Source of the DNA: Rhodocyclaceae bacterium
Lineage (GTDB): Bacteria; Pseudomonadota; Gammaproteobacteria; Burkholderiales; Rhodocyclaceae
Assembly (NCBI GenBank): GCA_008080565.1
Contig: VIKE01000023.1
Coordinates: 1 to 50,463, forward strand
Reading direction: 5' to 3'
Length of the DNA: 50,463 nt
Shown in pieces: positions 1 through 8,927 of this stretch (the first letter of the stretch is position 1; each line of letters begins with the position of its first letter). Position numbers and translations under genes: made by a program. The notes beneath the pieces are model-generated. The model made no database searches, had not been told where the DNA came from, and worked only from the letters and a program-made list of their open reading frames with translations.

Positions 1-581
1 CGTTTGAGCCACGCCTCCAACCAGACGAGGGCGTCGAGGTCGAGGTGGTTGGTCGGTTCGTCGAGGAGCAGGATGTCGGACGGGCACATCAGGGCGCGGG
101 CCAGTTGCAGACGCATGCGCCAGCCGCCGGAGAAGCTGTTGACCGGGTTGTGCAGCTCGGAAACCTTGAAGCCGAGGCCGAGGATCAAGGACTGGGCGCG
201 CGCTTCGGCATCGTGCTCGCCGGCGTCGTTCAAGGCCATGTAGGCCTCGGCCATGCGCATGCCATCGTCGCTGGCTTCGGCGTCGTGCACCTCGTTGCGG
301 GCGGCGAGCAGCTTGGTGTCGCCGTCGATGACGAAGTCGGTGGCCGATTGCTCGGTTTCCGGCATGTCCTGCGCCACCTGGCCCATCTGCCATTGCTTGG
401 GGATCGAATAATCGCCGCCATCCTCATGCAGCGTGCCGTTGAGCAGCGCGAACAGCGTCGACTTGCCGGCACCATTGCGACCGACCAGGCCGACCTTCTC
501 ACCGGGATTGATGGTGACGGAGGCCTTGTCGAGCAGCACTTTCGAGCTGCGGCGCAGGGTGACGTTCTTGAGGATGATCAT
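1..581 (-). CDS. yheS: ABC-F family ATPase, YheS-type (3' part beyond the window)
   Basis: Soluble ABC-F protein with two ATPase domains and no membrane part; members act on the ribosome (translation factors or antibiotic protection). Only the first 193 residues are visible. They show Walker A GRNGAGKST (about residues 34-42), signature FSGGWRMRLQLARAL and Walker B LLLDEPTNHLD near the window edge. The N-terminus and the linker segment ending in DFVIDGD resemble E. coli YheS more than EttA or Uup. The ATG at 581 begins MIILKNVTL, usual for the family. It follows ychJ by 16 nt on the same strand, so it is probably the last visible gene of an rdgC-ychJ-yheS operon. The family is certain; the YheS subtype is inferred from one domain. 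Confidence 0.88.
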   Translation of the reverse strand, partial: MIILKNVTLRRSSKVLLDKASVTINPGEKVGLVGRNGAGKSTLFALLNGTLHEDGGDYSIPKQWQMGQVAQDMPETEQSATDFVIDGDTKLLAARNEVHDAEASDDGMRMAEAYMALNDAGEHDAEARAQSLILGLGFKVSELHNPVNSFSGGWRMRLQLARALMCPSDILLLDEPTNHLDLDALVWLEAWLK

Positions 582-597
582 GGGGTGTTCGTTTTCT

Positions 598-996
598 TCA
601 GAGGGTGGGCGCGTCAATGTCGCCATCAAGGTAAAACCAGCGGCCGTCCTCGCGGACAAAACGGCTCAGTTCGTGCAGGCGATGGCCGCGCCCGGCGATG
701 CGATAGCGGGCGACGAATTCGACGGTGGCGTGATTTTCATCCTGCTGCTGACAGCGTTTGATTTCCAGCCCGAGCCATTTGGTGCCGTCGTCCTCGGCCA
801 GGTCCATGCTGGCCGGCCGGGTCGAGGGATGCCAGCTGGCCAGCAGGTAATCGGCCAGCTTGAGCACGTAGGCGCTGTAGCGCGAACGCATCAGCGCCTC
901 CGGCGTCATTTCATTTTTGGCCGAAAAATGCAGTTGACCGCAGCATTCGGCATAACGCCTGCCGCTGCCACAGGGGCAGGCGTCTATATCCTTCAT
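598..996 (-). CDS. ychJ: YchJ family protein with SEC-C zinc motif
   Basis: A 132-residue protein of the UPF0225/YchJ family. It begins with a SEC-C type zinc-binding motif, CPCGSGRRYAECC (about residues 8-20), followed by the NTF2-like YchJ domain with the typical MRSRYSAYVL and LASWHPSTRP segments. Its biochemical role is unknown; SEC-C motifs bind zinc and often mediate protein contacts, as in SecA. The start codon overlaps the rdgC stop as ATGA, showing translational coupling with rdgC. Length is typical, although E. coli YchJ carries a second C-terminal SEC-C motif that is absent here. Confidence 0.9.
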   Translation of the reverse strand: MKDIDACPCGSGRRYAECCGQLHFSAKNEMTPEALMRSRYSAYVLKLADYLLASWHPSTRPASMDLAEDDGTKWLGLEIKRCQQQDENHATVEFVARYRIAGRGHRLHELSRFVREDGRWFYLDGDIDAPTL

Positions 997-1910
997 TGCG
1001 CTTCAACGACCTCGCCGCCCAGCGCTTCGAGCAGTTGCGGCAGGAAACGCGACAGCTCGCCGGTCATCAGCGCGAAATCGGCGTCGAATTGCTCGTCGGC
1101 GTGTTCGGCCGATTTCTCGGCCTCTTCCTTGAGCAGGTCGAGGAAGGCGAGGCGCTTGATTTCGAGCTTTTCGCCAAGGACGAAGGAGATGCGGTCGTCC
1201 CAGGTCAGCGCCAGCTTGGTCGGCATCTTGCCGGCCGCCAGGTGAGCCTTGATCTCGCCGCTGATCTCGTCGCCGTCGAGCGGGTGACGAACGTAACGCA
1301 CTGCGGCCTTTTCCTCGCCGGCCGCCTTCAGTTCGCAATCGCGGTCGATGGTGAAACCGGCCGGCGCGTCGCCGCCCGCCAGCCAGTCGGCCATCGCGGC
1401 TTGCGGTGAAACCTGGGTGTGGAGCATGGTCAGCGGGAAGTCGTCGAGGCAATGGCGCAGATGCTCGATGACCTCTTCGGCCTTGGCCGGGCTGCCGGCA
1501 TCGACGCAGAACCAGCCGTTTTGCGGATCAAGCCAGACGTAGGTCGTGCGGCGGCGGGTGAAGGCGCGCGGCATCAGTTCTTCCGTGACGCGCTCGCGCA
1601 ATTCCTTGAGCTGCTTGCGCCCTGGCGCGTAGCCCTGCTGGGCTTCGACCAGTTCGGCGCGCTCCTTGACCTCGTCATTGACCACCGACGATGGCAGCAG
1701 GCGCTGCTCGATGCTCAGGGCGATCATCCACTGCTGGCCGAGCGAATAGACCAGCGCGCCATCGCGGCGCGGCGACACCCAGCCCCGGCTCATCGGCTGG
1801 TTGCTCGGGCACTTCACGAACGGGCCACGGGCCAGTTGCTCTTCGAATTTGGCGAGATCGACTGCCCACGGCGTCGGCAGGCGGTAAAGCTGGAGATTAC
1901 GGAACCACAT
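993..1910 (-). CDS. rdgC: Recombination-associated protein RdgC
   Basis: RdgC is a nucleoid-associated DNA-binding protein that forms a ring-shaped dimer around double-stranded DNA and limits RecA activity in E. coli; in Neisseria it affects pilin variation. The 305-residue product starts MWFRNLQLYRL and carries the family's SRGWVSPR and QRLLPSSVV segments, with the full usual length (about 300). The ATG at 1910 has GGGAA about 5 nt upstream. It overlaps ychJ by 4 nt. Nothing unusual was seen in the coding sequence. Confidence 0.95.
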   Translation of the reverse strand: MWFRNLQLYRLPTPWAVDLAKFEEQLARGPFVKCPSNQPMSRGWVSPRRDGALVYSLGQQWMIALSIEQRLLPSSVVNDEVKERAELVEAQQGYAPGRKQLKELRERVTEELMPRAFTRRRTTYVWLDPQNGWFCVDAGSPAKAEEVIEHLRHCLDDFPLTMLHTQVSPQAAMADWLAGGDAPAGFTIDRDCELKAAGEEKAAVRYVRHPLDGDEISGEIKAHLAAGKMPTKLALTWDDRISFVLGEKLEIKRLAFLDLLKEEAEKSAEHADEQFDADFALMTGELSRFLPQLLEALGGEVVEAQ

Positions 1911-2041
1911 GAATCATTCCCGGTTTGCTGTCATTGAGGCGCGAGAGTTTAACAGCCCGCCATCGTTGGCGCATGACGAGCCGACGACTACCGCCCGGAC
2001 ACGCATCGCCAGATGCCTGAACAGGCGGCCGTCTTGCCCCG

Positions 2042-2083
2042 GCAAAAATAAAAATGCCGACATCGAGCGATGCCGGCATTTTG
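2042..2083 (-). terminator. Rho-independent terminator of the diheme cytochrome gene
   Basis: Read on the minus strand, a stem with arms TGCCGGCATCG and CGATGTCGGCA around a short loop is followed by TTTTTATTTTT. It lies about 30 nt after the stop of the cytochrome gene at 2114 and before rdgC, separating the two units. Confidence 0.8.
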
Positions 2084-2113
2084 CCGATCAAGCGGCCGGC
2101 AGGCCGCCGGGGT

Positions 2114-2734
2114 TTACTTGCTGGCGGCAACGCCGCCCGTCTTGCTGACCATGAACTCGACGGCCGCCTTCATTTCGGCATCGCTCAGATTGGCCAGACC
2201 ACCACGGGCCGGCATCGAGTTGTGGCCGTTGATGGCGGACTTGACCAAAGGATCGACGCCATTTTGCAAACGCGGTTTCCAGTCGTTCATATCACCCAGC
2301 TTCGGCGCGCCCTGTTTGCCACTGCTGTGGCATTCCTGGCAACGCTCCTTGACCACCTGTTCGCCAGTGCGCGACTTCGCGGTCTTGGCGACCTTCTTCG
2401 CATCGGCGGCCTTGCCGCCGCTAACCATGTAACCAACGGCGCGCGTCATCTCGAGATCGGTCAAGGCGGCTTGACCGCCGTGGGCCGGCATATTGCGAAC
2501 ACCGGTAATGGCATTCTGCGTCAACTTGTCCAGACCTTTGGCGGCACGTTCTGCCCAGGCGGACTGATCGCCGATTTTGGGGGCGCCATCCTTGCCAGTC
2601 GTATGGCAGGCAGCGCAGACCGTGTCGACGACTTCCTTACCAGAACGATCGGCGGCAAGTGCGGGGGCAGAAGACAGCGCAAGGGCCAGGATGGGAAGCA
2701 ATATACCGCTGACGGCAATTTTCATTTTTTTCAT
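2114..2734 (-). CDS. Diheme class I cytochrome c (tandem c5-like domains)
   Basis: Periplasmic electron carrier of 206 residues with a signal peptide (about 1-27, cleaved after ALA-A). It has two similar cytochrome c domains, each with a CXXCH haem site (CAACH at 40-44, CQECH at 132-136) and a likely axial Met in NMPAHGG and SMPARGG. This is a duplicated form of the roughly 90-residue cytochrome c5 fold. I chose the ATG at 2734 because GAGGA lies 5 nt upstream and the signal peptide then starts with MKKMK; a longer frame to 2761 has no ribosome site. The gene stands alone, with its own terminator. The partner oxidase or reductase cannot be told from context. A related monoheme form is at 21466. 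Confidence 0.88.
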   Translation of the reverse strand: MKKMKIAVSGILLPILALALSSAPALAADRSGKEVVDTVCAACHTTGKDGAPKIGDQSAWAERAAKGLDKLTQNAITGVRNMPAHGGQAALTDLEMTRAVGYMVSGGKAADAKKVAKTAKSRTGEQVVKERCQECHSSGKQGAPKLGDMNDWKPRLQNGVDPLVKSAINGHNSMPARGGLANLSDAEMKAAVEFMVSKTGGVAASK

Positions 2735-2798
2735 GATTTCCTCATTTTTTCTGACAAACACCGACTCTCATTCTACTCAGGAGCCATCAATCAGGCAG

Positions 2799-3530
2799 CT
2801 ATTTTTTCCGGAAAATCACATCCCAAACGCCATGACCCAGGCGGATGCCGCGGTTCTCGAATTTGGTCAGCGGACGGTAGTCGGGGCGCGGCGCAAAGCC
2901 GTCGGCACTGTTGACCAAAGTCGGTTCGGCCGAAAGGACTTCCAGCATCTGGTGGGCGTACTCTTCCCAGTCGGTGGCGCAGTGAAAATAGCCGCCCGGC
3001 TTGAGGCGCGAGGCGAGCAGCGCGACGAAGGGCGACTGGATGAGCCGACGTTTGTTGTGGCGAGCCTTGTGCCACGGGTCGGGGAAAAAGACATGGACGC
3101 CATCGAGCGAGGCTTCGGGCAGCATGTCGCGGACGACTTCGACGGCGTCGTGCTGGCAGATGCGCAGGTTAGTCAGTTCGCGCTCGGCGATCTGCTTGCA
3201 CAGGGCGCCCACGCCCGGCACGTGCACTTCGACGCCGAGGTAATCGTTGTCGCGATTGGCATCGGCAATCCTGGCCGTGGTTTCACCCATGCCGGTGCCG
3301 ATTTCGAGGATTTTCGGGGCATTTCGGCCGTAGACCGTGGCCAGGTCGATGGGCTGCGGGGCGTAGACGACGCCGATCTTCGGCATCATCTCGGCGTAGT
3401 AGTTTTCCTGGGCCGAGGACATGCGGCCGGCGCGACGGACGTAGCTTTTGATGTGGCCGTAGCCTTCGCGGCCTTCTTCGTAGACGCCTTCACCGACGGC
3501 AGCCGGTTGAATCAGGGGGGTAGCGCTCAT
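2799..3530 (-). CDS. trmB: tRNA (guanine-N7-)-methyltransferase TrmB
   Basis: Makes m7G at position 46 of the tRNA variable loop using S-adenosylmethionine. The 243-residue protein has the SAM-binding motif [10 protein letters not shown] (about residues 76-85) and the family signature [16 protein letters not shown], and ends in a typical WDVIFRKK. Its start overlaps the thiG stop by 4 nt, making it the last gene of the argS-to-trmB run. The partner of this coupling is the start ATGAGC at 3530. Assignment is secure. Confidence 0.95.
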   Translation of the reverse strand: MSATPLIQPAAVGEGVYEEGREGYGHIKSYVRRAGRMSSAQENYYAEMMPKIGVVYAPQPIDLATVYGRNAPKILEIGTGMGETTARIADANRDNDYLGVEVHVPGVGALCKQIAERELTNLRICQHDAVEVVRDMLPEASLDGVHVFFPDPWHKARHNKRRLIQSPFVALLASRLKPGGYFHCATDWEEYAHQMLEVLSAEPTLVNSADGFAPRPDYRPLTKFENRGIRLGHGVWDVIFRKK

Positions 3531-4309
3531 GAGCCGATCAATCCGGAAGTCGGCGACGATGGGTCGGCCGAGTAAAGTTTGCGCGGCATGCGGCCGGCCA
3601 GAAAAGCCTCGCGGCCCGCTTCAACACCCTTCTTCATGGCGCTGGCCATGAGAATGGGGTTCTTGGCGTGGGCAATGGCGGTGTTCATCAGCACGCCGTC
3701 ACAGCCAAGTTCCATGGCAATCGCGGCGTCGGATGCCGTACCGACGCCGGCATCGACGATGACCGGCACCTTGGCGTTATCGATGATCAGGCGCAGGTTC
3801 CATGGATTGAGGATGCCCATACCGGAGCCGATCAGCGAGGCGAGCGGCATGACCGCGACGCAACCGATTTCTTCGAGCATTTTGGCCTGAATGGGGTCGT
3901 CCGAGCAGTAGACCATGACATGAAAGCCATCCTTGACCAGGGTCTCGGCCGCTTTCAACGTTTCCGGCATGTTCGGAAACAGGCTGGTCGGATCGCCGAG
4001 AACTTCGAGCTTGCACAGCGGATGACCGTCGAGCAGTTCGCGGGCCAGACGCAGGGTGCGCACGGCATCGTCGGCGGTGTAGCAGCCGGCGGTATTGGGC
4101 AGGATGGTGAATTGCGAGGGTGGCAGGGCGTCGAGCAAATTGGGCTGGCTCGGGTCCTGGCCGATGTTCATGCGGCGGATCGCCACGGTGACGATCTCCG
4201 AACCGGAGGCGTCGATGGCCGCCCGCGTTTCGGCGAAATCCTTGTACTTGCCGGTGCCGACCAGCAAACGGGAACGGTACGCCTTGCCGGCGATAGTCAG
4301 TTGATGCAT
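3527..4309 (-). CDS. thiG: Thiazole synthase ThiG
   Basis: Builds the thiazole phosphate part of thiamine from deoxyxylulose phosphate, dehydroglycine and the sulfur carried by ThiS thiocarboxylate. The 260-residue TIM-barrel protein shows the N-terminal GTGKY, the Schiff-base lysine in CKLEV (about K100), PNTAGCYTA, and the phosphate-binding [13 protein letters not shown] and GVLMNTAIA segments. It lies 12 nt after thiS and overlaps trmB by 4 nt. No TPP riboswitch was seen upstream of thiS, so transcription probably comes from further up the operon. Confidence 0.95.
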   Translation of the reverse strand: MHQLTIAGKAYRSRLLVGTGKYKDFAETRAAIDASGSEIVTVAIRRMNIGQDPSQPNLLDALPPSQFTILPNTAGCYTADDAVRTLRLARELLDGHPLCKLEVLGDPTSLFPNMPETLKAAETLVKDGFHVMVYCSDDPIQAKMLEEIGCVAVMPLASLIGSGMGILNPWNLRLIIDNAKVPVIVDAGVGTASDAAIAMELGCDGVLMNTAIAHAKNPILMASAMKKGVEAGREAFLAGRMPRKLYSADPSSPTSGLIGS

Positions 4310-4321
4310 GGGGTAGGCTCC

Positions 4322-4525
4322 TTAACCGCCGCCAACGGCGACGACAATTTCAAGTTGGTCACCCGACACCAGCGCCGTCGTGGCGTGCTGGCTTTTGGGG
4401 ACAATTTCGCCGTTGCGTTCAACAGCGATACGCTTGCCGGTGTAGCCGAGTTGCTCAATCAGGCCGGTCACGGTCAGCGTGTCGGAAAACTGGCGGGCTT
4501 CGCCATTGATCTTGAGTTCTAGCAT
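4322..4525 (-). CDS. thiS: Sulfur carrier protein ThiS
   Basis: Ubiquitin-fold sulfur carrier of 67 residues; its C-terminal glycine is adenylated and turned into the thiocarboxylate that gives sulfur to ThiG. The sequence starts MLELKINGEA and ends VVAVGGG, so the required GG terminus is present with one extra glycine before it. It sits 4 nt after the dehydrogenase gene and 12 nt before thiG. The ThiF-type activating enzyme is not in the window. Confidence 0.93.
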   Translation of the reverse strand: MLELKINGEARQFSDTLTVTGLIEQLGYTGKRIAVERNGEIVPKSQHATTALVSGDQLEIVVAVGGG

Positions 4526-4529
4526 CGGG

Positions 4530-5309
4530 CTATTTTAACAAGCCGCGCGGCTTGCGCGGGGCGCTTGTGAACAGGCGATCATATAGCCAGTTAGGCAGGA
4601 CGCGCAGGACTTTGGCGACAACGCCCATTGGCCAAGGAATGACGGCATAGCTGGTACCCCGCGCGATCACCGTAGCGAAACGGGATGCCGCCTGATCGAC
4701 CGGCAGCAAAAACGGCATTTTGTAGGGGTTGACCGCAGTCATCGGGGATTCGATGTAGCCCGGAGCAATGGTGACGACCTTGATGCCGTACGGGCGCATT
4801 TCAAGACGCAGGCTCTCCAGATAGGCGATGGCCGCCGCCTTCGAAGCCGAATAAGCCTCGGCGCCGGGCAAACCACGAATGCCAGCCACCGAGGCGATGC
4901 CGACCAGACGCTGCCTTTTGCGGCCGTCGCCAGCCGCCTTCATCGCCGGAATGAAGGGAGCGAAGGTCGCCGCCATGCCGAAAACATTGGTATCCATGAC
5001 CCGACGAAAGACGTCGAGATCCTCTTCGAACTCGGTCAGCGTGCCGGCTGAAACGCCAGCATTGGCGATGATGATGTCCGGGGCGCCGAAGCGGGCAATG
5101 AAATCGGTAGCAGCGGCATGCAGGGCAGGGGCATCACTGACATCAAGCGCGTAACAGGCATGCCGACCGCCCAAACGCTGGTTCAATGCCTCGAGAAACT
5201 CGTTTCGCCGCGCCGCCAGGCCCAGGATGGCGCCCTCGGCGGCGTAGTAAACGGCAAGCGCCTCGCCGATTCCCGACGAGGCGCCCGTGATGAAGACTTT
5301 AAGCGTCAA
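4530..5309 (-). CDS. Short-chain dehydrogenase/reductase (classical SDR)
   Basis: A 259-residue Rossmann-fold oxidoreductase. The NAD(P)-binding TGASSGIG is at residues 8-15, NAG at 83-85, the catalytic Ser about 140 and YSASK with Tyr153/Lys157. An arginine pair after beta-2 (AARRN) favours NADPH. The C-terminal PNWLYDRLFTSAPRKPRG is basic and could touch the membrane. Substrate unknown. It directly abuts dsbA (stop ends at 5310, start at 5309) and precedes thiS by 4 nt, so it is co-transcribed with thiamine genes, without evidence that it acts in that pathway. Confidence 0.88.
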   Translation of the reverse strand: MTLKVFITGASSGIGEALAVYYAAEGAILGLAARRNEFLEALNQRLGGRHACYALDVSDAPALHAAATDFIARFGAPDIIIANAGVSAGTLTEFEEDLDVFRRVMDTNVFGMAATFAPFIPAMKAAGDGRKRQRLVGIASVAGIRGLPGAEAYSASKAAAIAYLESLRLEMRPYGIKVVTIAPGYIESPMTAVNPYKMPFLLPVDQAASRFATVIARGTSYAVIPWPMGVVAKVLRVLPNWLYDRLFTSAPRKPRGLLK

Positions 5310-5957
5310 TTATTTCTTGCCGGCGCCCTTGGATTTCTCGCTGCGCGCCTGAGCGATCAGCTTGTCGGCCACGGCCAGCTTCTCGTTGAAACCCATGTCG
5401 CCGATCAGGAACTTGCCATCGACTGCCAAAGCCGGCACGCCCTGGATCTTGTAAGCCTGCGCCATCTGGTCGGCACGCTTGACCTTGCTCATGACACCGA
5501 AGGAATTGAAGGTTTCGCCAAATTTCTTGGCATCCACACCCTTCTTGACGACCCATTCGGTCAGCGTTCTTTCATCGAACAGATTGATGCGCTCGCCATG
5601 AATCGCCCGGAAAACGTCGCCTTCAAGACGATGCAGGTCGCCGGTGATTTCGAGCGCGTAGTAGAGCTTGGCGATGTTGGCCCAGGCTGCGCGCCCGAAG
5701 GTGATCGGCACCTTCTTGACGACCACGTCGGACGGCAGCTTGGCCGCCCAGGCGGTCAACAGCGGGTTGAAATCGGCACAATGCGGGCAGCCGTAGCTGA
5801 AAAACTCGAGCACCTCGATCTTGGCCGGATCCTCGGTCGGCTGGACCGGACTAACCGGCGTGAACGCGGCGCCCTGAGCAAAAGACGGCATTGCCACGGT
5901 CAACCCGAAAAAAAGGGCAAAAATGGAACCGACGAAACTACGACGTGCATCCTTCAT
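5310..5957 (-). CDS. dsbA: Thiol:disulfide interchange protein DsbA
   Basis: Periplasmic disulfide oxidase of 215 residues that introduces disulfide bonds into exported proteins and is re-oxidised by DsbB. It has a signal peptide (about 1-28, ending SFAQ), the catalytic CPHC at 57-60 within a thioredoxin fold, and a cis-proline loop VPALAVDG. The hydrophobic part of the signal peptide, FALFFGLTVA, is encoded by a copy of the dispersed 30-37 bp repeat described below, an odd use of repeat DNA that still makes a plausible signal sequence. It lies 9 nt after the SPOR gene and touches the dehydrogenase gene. Confidence 0.93.
   Translation of the reverse strand: MKDARRSFVGSIFALFFGLTVAMPSFAQGAAFTPVSPVQPTEDPAKIEVLEFFSYGCPHCADFNPLLTAWAAKLPSDVVVKKVPITFGRAAWANIAKLYYALEITGDLHRLEGDVFRAIHGERINLFDERTLTEWVVKKGVDAKKFGETFNSFGVMSKVKRADQMAQAYKIQGVPALAVDGKFLIGDMGFNEKLAVADKLIAQARSEKSKGAGKK
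5894..5927 (-). repeat. Family 1 dispersed repeat, copy inside dsbA signal peptide
   Basis: The plus strand reads CCACGGTCAACCCGAAAAA then AAGGGCAAAAATGG. Read with the gene it encodes ALFFGLTV at about residues 14-21. The same DNA, in the same frame, is used in the DUF4197 signal peptide at 25633. Confidence 0.8.
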
Positions 5958-5966
5958 TCGCTACTC

Positions 5967-6581
5967 CTATTTGGCTAGTTGAGCTTCAACACCCGATTTG
6001 GCAAGCTCGGCACGGACTTTGTTCAATTCATCTATCTTCGTGTAGGGACCGACACGAACCCGATAGAAGGTCTTGTCCTGAATCATCACCTGCTGAACAA
6101 CGGCCTCTATACCCATAAACGCCAACTTGGCCTTTTGGTTGTCAGCGTCCTGCGCCGTACTGAATGAACCCGCCTGCAGGAAGAGCGGCGTCTTCGACTC
6201 CTTGGGCTCGTCCTTCTTGGTTTCGTCCTTCTTCGGCTCTTCCGTCTTGGCATCCGGCTTGGGCGCCTTGTCGGGCACCGCGTCGGCCTTGCCGGGCAGG
6301 ATGTCGTAGAACTGGAAACGTTTTTCCGGGATCGGATCACCCGGTTTGCCGGGCAACGCCAGTGGCTGGCTCGGCTGCCCGTTCTTGCCATTGGCCGCGT
6401 CAGCCCGGGCCGGCGGCTGCGCCTTCTCGACAAAAGGCAGCGGCGACTTGTTGAGATACCAGACGACGCCTGCCGCCAAGCCGATACCGATGACCAGACC
6501 GATAAACATGCCGACCAGCGTGCCGCCGGCCGACTTCTTTTTCGCCGGCTGGCTCTTGCGGGGCTTCATATCGCGACTCAT
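5967..6581 (-). CDS. SPOR domain membrane protein (FtsN-like)
   Basis: A 204-residue bitopic inner-membrane protein. A short basic cytoplasmic tail (KPRKSQPAKKK) is followed by one membrane segment (about 20-43), a Pro/Lys/Asp-rich periplasmic linker with charged KDE repeats, and a C-terminal SPOR domain (about 127-204, starting LFLQAGSFSTAQDAD). SPOR domains bind glycan strands lacking stem peptides at the division septum. The architecture is that of FtsN-type division proteins, and the place after argS is common in betaproteobacteria. The ATG at 6581 has AAGGA 7 nt upstream. Whether it is the functional FtsN cannot be told from sequence alone. Confidence 0.87.
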   Translation of the reverse strand: MSRDMKPRKSQPAKKKSAGGTLVGMFIGLVIGIGLAAGVVWYLNKSPLPFVEKAQPPARADAANGKNGQPSQPLALPGKPGDPIPEKRFQFYDILPGKADAVPDKAPKPDAKTEEPKKDETKKDEPKESKTPLFLQAGSFSTAQDADNQKAKLAFMGIEAVVQQVMIQDKTFYRVRVGPYTKIDELNKVRAELAKSGVEAQLAK

Positions 6582-6590
6582 GGCAATTCC

Positions 6591-8354
6591 TTACATGGAT
6601 TCCGGACAGCTGACGCCCAGAATGGTCAGTCCGTTGCGTATCGTCTGGCGGACGGCGATAGCAAGGGCGACGCGGGCATCGCGCAGCGCCGCATCGTCAA
6701 CCAGCATGCGCTCGGCGTTGTACCAGCCATGAAACTCGCCGGCCAGATCCTTCAGGTAGAAGGCGATCAGGTGCGGCGCCAGTTCGCGGGCTGCACTGTC
6801 GATCAGGTCGCGGAATTCGGTCAGCTTGCTGGCGATGGCCAGTTCGCGCGGATTACTCAGCAACGATAGGTTGGCATCTTCCAGCGTCGCTTGGACACCG
6901 GCCCACTGATTGACCACCGAACAAATGCGGGCGTGGGCGTACTGGATGTAATAAACCGGATTCTCGTTGGTCTGACTCTTGGCCAGATCAAGGTCGAAAT
7001 CGAGGTGCTGATCGGACTTGCGCAGGGCGTAGAAGAAACGGCAGGCATCGTTGCCGACCTCGCCGCGCAGCTCGCGCAGGGTGACGAACTCGCCTGAGCG
7101 CGTCGACATCGACGCCTTCTGGCCATTGCGGTAGAGCACGGCAAACTGGACGAGCGCCACCTGCAACTTGCCGGCATCCAAACCAAGGGCGGTGATTGCG
7201 CCATTGACGCGGGAAATGTAGCCGTGGTGATCGGCGCCCCAGATATTGATGACCTTGTCGAAACCACGTTCGAACTTGTTGAGGTGGTAGGCGATGTCCG
7301 AAGCGAAATAGGTGTAGAGACCGTTCTCGCGCTGGACGACACGGTCCTTCTCGTCGCCAAAGGTGGTCGATTTGAACCAGCGGGCACCGTTCTGTACGTA
7401 CAGATGGCCGTTCTTTTCGAGCAGATCGACGCAACGGGCAACCAGACCGGTATCGAACAGGGCCTGCTCGGAGAACCAGACGTCGAAATGGACGCCGAAT
7501 TGCTCAAGATCGTCGCGGCAATCGGCCAACTGCTCGGACAAGGCATGCTGATGGACGTAGGTCCAGTCGGCACCGAGCAAGGTCTTGGCGTTGGCGATCA
7601 AGGCATCGAGATGCTGGTCGCGCTGGCGCTTGGCCTCGTCGTCGGCCCGTTCGGCATCCGGCAAGCCGGGCGTGCCGGCCAAAACATCGGCCGCCGGACG
7701 GACGAACTTGGTGCCATGCGCCGCGCTCATCTGCTTGGCCATGTCGCGCACATAGTCGCCCTGATAGGCATTGGGCAGGAAGGGTACATCGACGCCATTC
7801 TGCGCCAGGTAACGCAGCCAGGTCGACAAGCCCAAGATGTCCATCTGCCGGCCGGCGTCGTTGACGTAGTACTCGCGCGTCACATCCCAGCCGGCGAAAG
7901 TCAGCAGGTTGGACAATGAGGCGCCATAAGCCGCGCCGCGGCCGTGACCAACGTGCAGCGGACCGGTCGGGTTAGCCGAGACGAACTCGACCTGCACCTT
8001 CTGCCAGCCACCCAGCGTCGACCGCCCGAAATTCTCTCCCTCGGCCAGCACGGCCTTGACGACACTGGTCTTGGCGCCGGCATCGAGGGTGAAATTGATG
8101 AACCCGGCCCCGGCCACATCGGCTTTGGTGACCAGCGCCGAGACGGGCAGTTCATTGACCAACTGCTGGGCAATCTCACGCGGATTTTTCTTCAGCGCCT
8201 TGGCCAACTGCATGGCCAGGTTGGTCGCGAAGTCACCGTGCGTCGGATCGCGCGGACGCTCCAGATGAATGGGGGTATCGGTTGCGGTCGGGGCAACGCT
8301 GGCCAGCGCCTGTTGGAGGAGGGCGGTCAGCTGGGATTTGACGTCTAGGGGCAT
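6591..8354 (-). CDS. argS: Arginyl-tRNA synthetase
   Basis: Class I aminoacyl-tRNA synthetase that charges tRNA-Arg. With the ATG at 8354 (MPLDVKSQL) the protein has 587 residues, close to E. coli ArgS (577). An open frame continues 39 codons upstream, but that stretch is not family-like and crosses the predicted promoter. Visible are the N-terminal Add-1 domain, the ATP-binding HVGH (about 134-137) in SANPTGPLHVGHGRG, the second signature region MSTRSGEFVTL, and the C-terminal anticodon-binding helices ending in LTILGVSCPESM. First gene of the run reaching trmB, with 9 nt to the SPOR gene. Confidence 0.95.
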   Translation of the reverse strand: MPLDVKSQLTALLQQALASVAPTATDTPIHLERPRDPTHGDFATNLAMQLAKALKKNPREIAQQLVNELPVSALVTKADVAGAGFINFTLDAGAKTSVVKAVLAEGENFGRSTLGGWQKVQVEFVSANPTGPLHVGHGRGAAYGASLSNLLTFAGWDVTREYYVNDAGRQMDILGLSTWLRYLAQNGVDVPFLPNAYQGDYVRDMAKQMSAAHGTKFVRPAADVLAGTPGLPDAERADDEAKRQRDQHLDALIANAKTLLGADWTYVHQHALSEQLADCRDDLEQFGVHFDVWFSEQALFDTGLVARCVDLLEKNGHLYVQNGARWFKSTTFGDEKDRVVQRENGLYTYFASDIAYHLNKFERGFDKVINIWGADHHGYISRVNGAITALGLDAGKLQVALVQFAVLYRNGQKASMSTRSGEFVTLRELRGEVGNDACRFFYALRKSDQHLDFDLDLAKSQTNENPVYYIQYAHARICSVVNQWAGVQATLEDANLSLLSNPRELAIASKLTEFRDLIDSAARELAPHLIAFYLKDLAGEFHGWYNAERMLVDDAALRDARVALAIAVRQTIRNGLTILGVSCPESM

Positions 8355-8384
8355 TGATTTGGGGCGAAAATTTGCAAAACGTCG

Positions 8385-8390
8385 ATTATA
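8385..8390 (-). promoter_or_regulatory. Candidate -10 element for argS
   Basis: A perfect TATAAT on the minus strand lies 30 nt upstream of the argS ATG, giving a leader of about 23 nt. No good -35 hexamer is seen at 16-18 nt, so the site is tentative. Confidence 0.4.
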
Positions 8391-8406
8391 CGCTGCCGAT
8401 CTCGAC

Positions 8407-8913
8407 TTATTTGGCCGGAGCAACAATCGCCGACCATGCCGCAAGCTTGTCGGCGTAGCTGCTGGCGGCATGGGCCGGACTGGTCGACGGCAAGCGAATC
8501 AATTGCAAATCCGCCCCCGGCAACCCGGGCAGCACATGACGGCGAAAGGCCGCCTCAGCTGCACCGCCATTGAAAAAAACACGACGAATGCCACGGTGAA
8601 CGGCAAAAAAGGCTGAAAAATCGTTAACGCAAACCGAGGCCTTGACGATATCGGCATCGAGACTACCCGGGCGCTCACCCGCCGCGATCACATCCCACAG
8701 CGCAATGCCCGCCGCCCGCAATTTTTCCAGCCGCTGGGGATAAGGCAAAGCGGGTCCGGCGCCAATCAAATCACCCATGATTCGCCAGAAGGCGTTCTGC
8801 CGGTAGGCATAATATTCCTGCGCCGCCAGCGACGCCTTGCCCGGCAGGCTGCCAAGAACGAGCAGCCGAGCCGACGGGTCGGCAACCGGTGGAAAACAGT
8901 GACTCAGCGACAC
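8407..8913 (-). CDS. DNA-deoxyinosine glycosylase (family 6 uracil-DNA glycosylase type)
   Basis: A 168-residue base-excision repair enzyme of the hypoxanthine-DNA glycosylase branch of the UDG superfamily, expected to remove hypoxanthine arising from adenine deamination. Family marks are VLGSLPGKASL (about 20-30), the QEYYAYRQNAFWRIMGDL block and the C-terminal IRLPSTSPAHA. The start is taken as GTG at 8913; no strong ribosome site is visible. It follows the diguanylate cyclase gene by 14 nt, so the two probably share a message, and argS then follows with its own -10 element. Confidence 0.85.
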   Translation of the reverse strand: MSLSHCFPPVADPSARLLVLGSLPGKASLAAQEYYAYRQNAFWRIMGDLIGAGPALPYPQRLEKLRAAGIALWDVIAAGERPGSLDADIVKASVCVNDFSAFFAVHRGIRRVFFNGGAAEAAFRRHVLPGLPGADLQLIRLPSTSPAHAASSYADKLAAWSAIVAPAK

Positions 8914-8927
8914 CCGAAAATCAGCTG

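Noticed and set aside
901..945. Stretch in ychJ resembling the family 1 repeat (ATTTTTGGCC, then GTTGACCG)
   Set aside because: The parts are split by unrelated bases, the middle lacks the TTTTTCCGG core, and the residues encoded are those normal for YchJ.
4310..4530. Possible TPP riboswitch before thiS/thiG
   Set aside because: Only 4-12 nt separate the genes, leaving no room for the aptamer.
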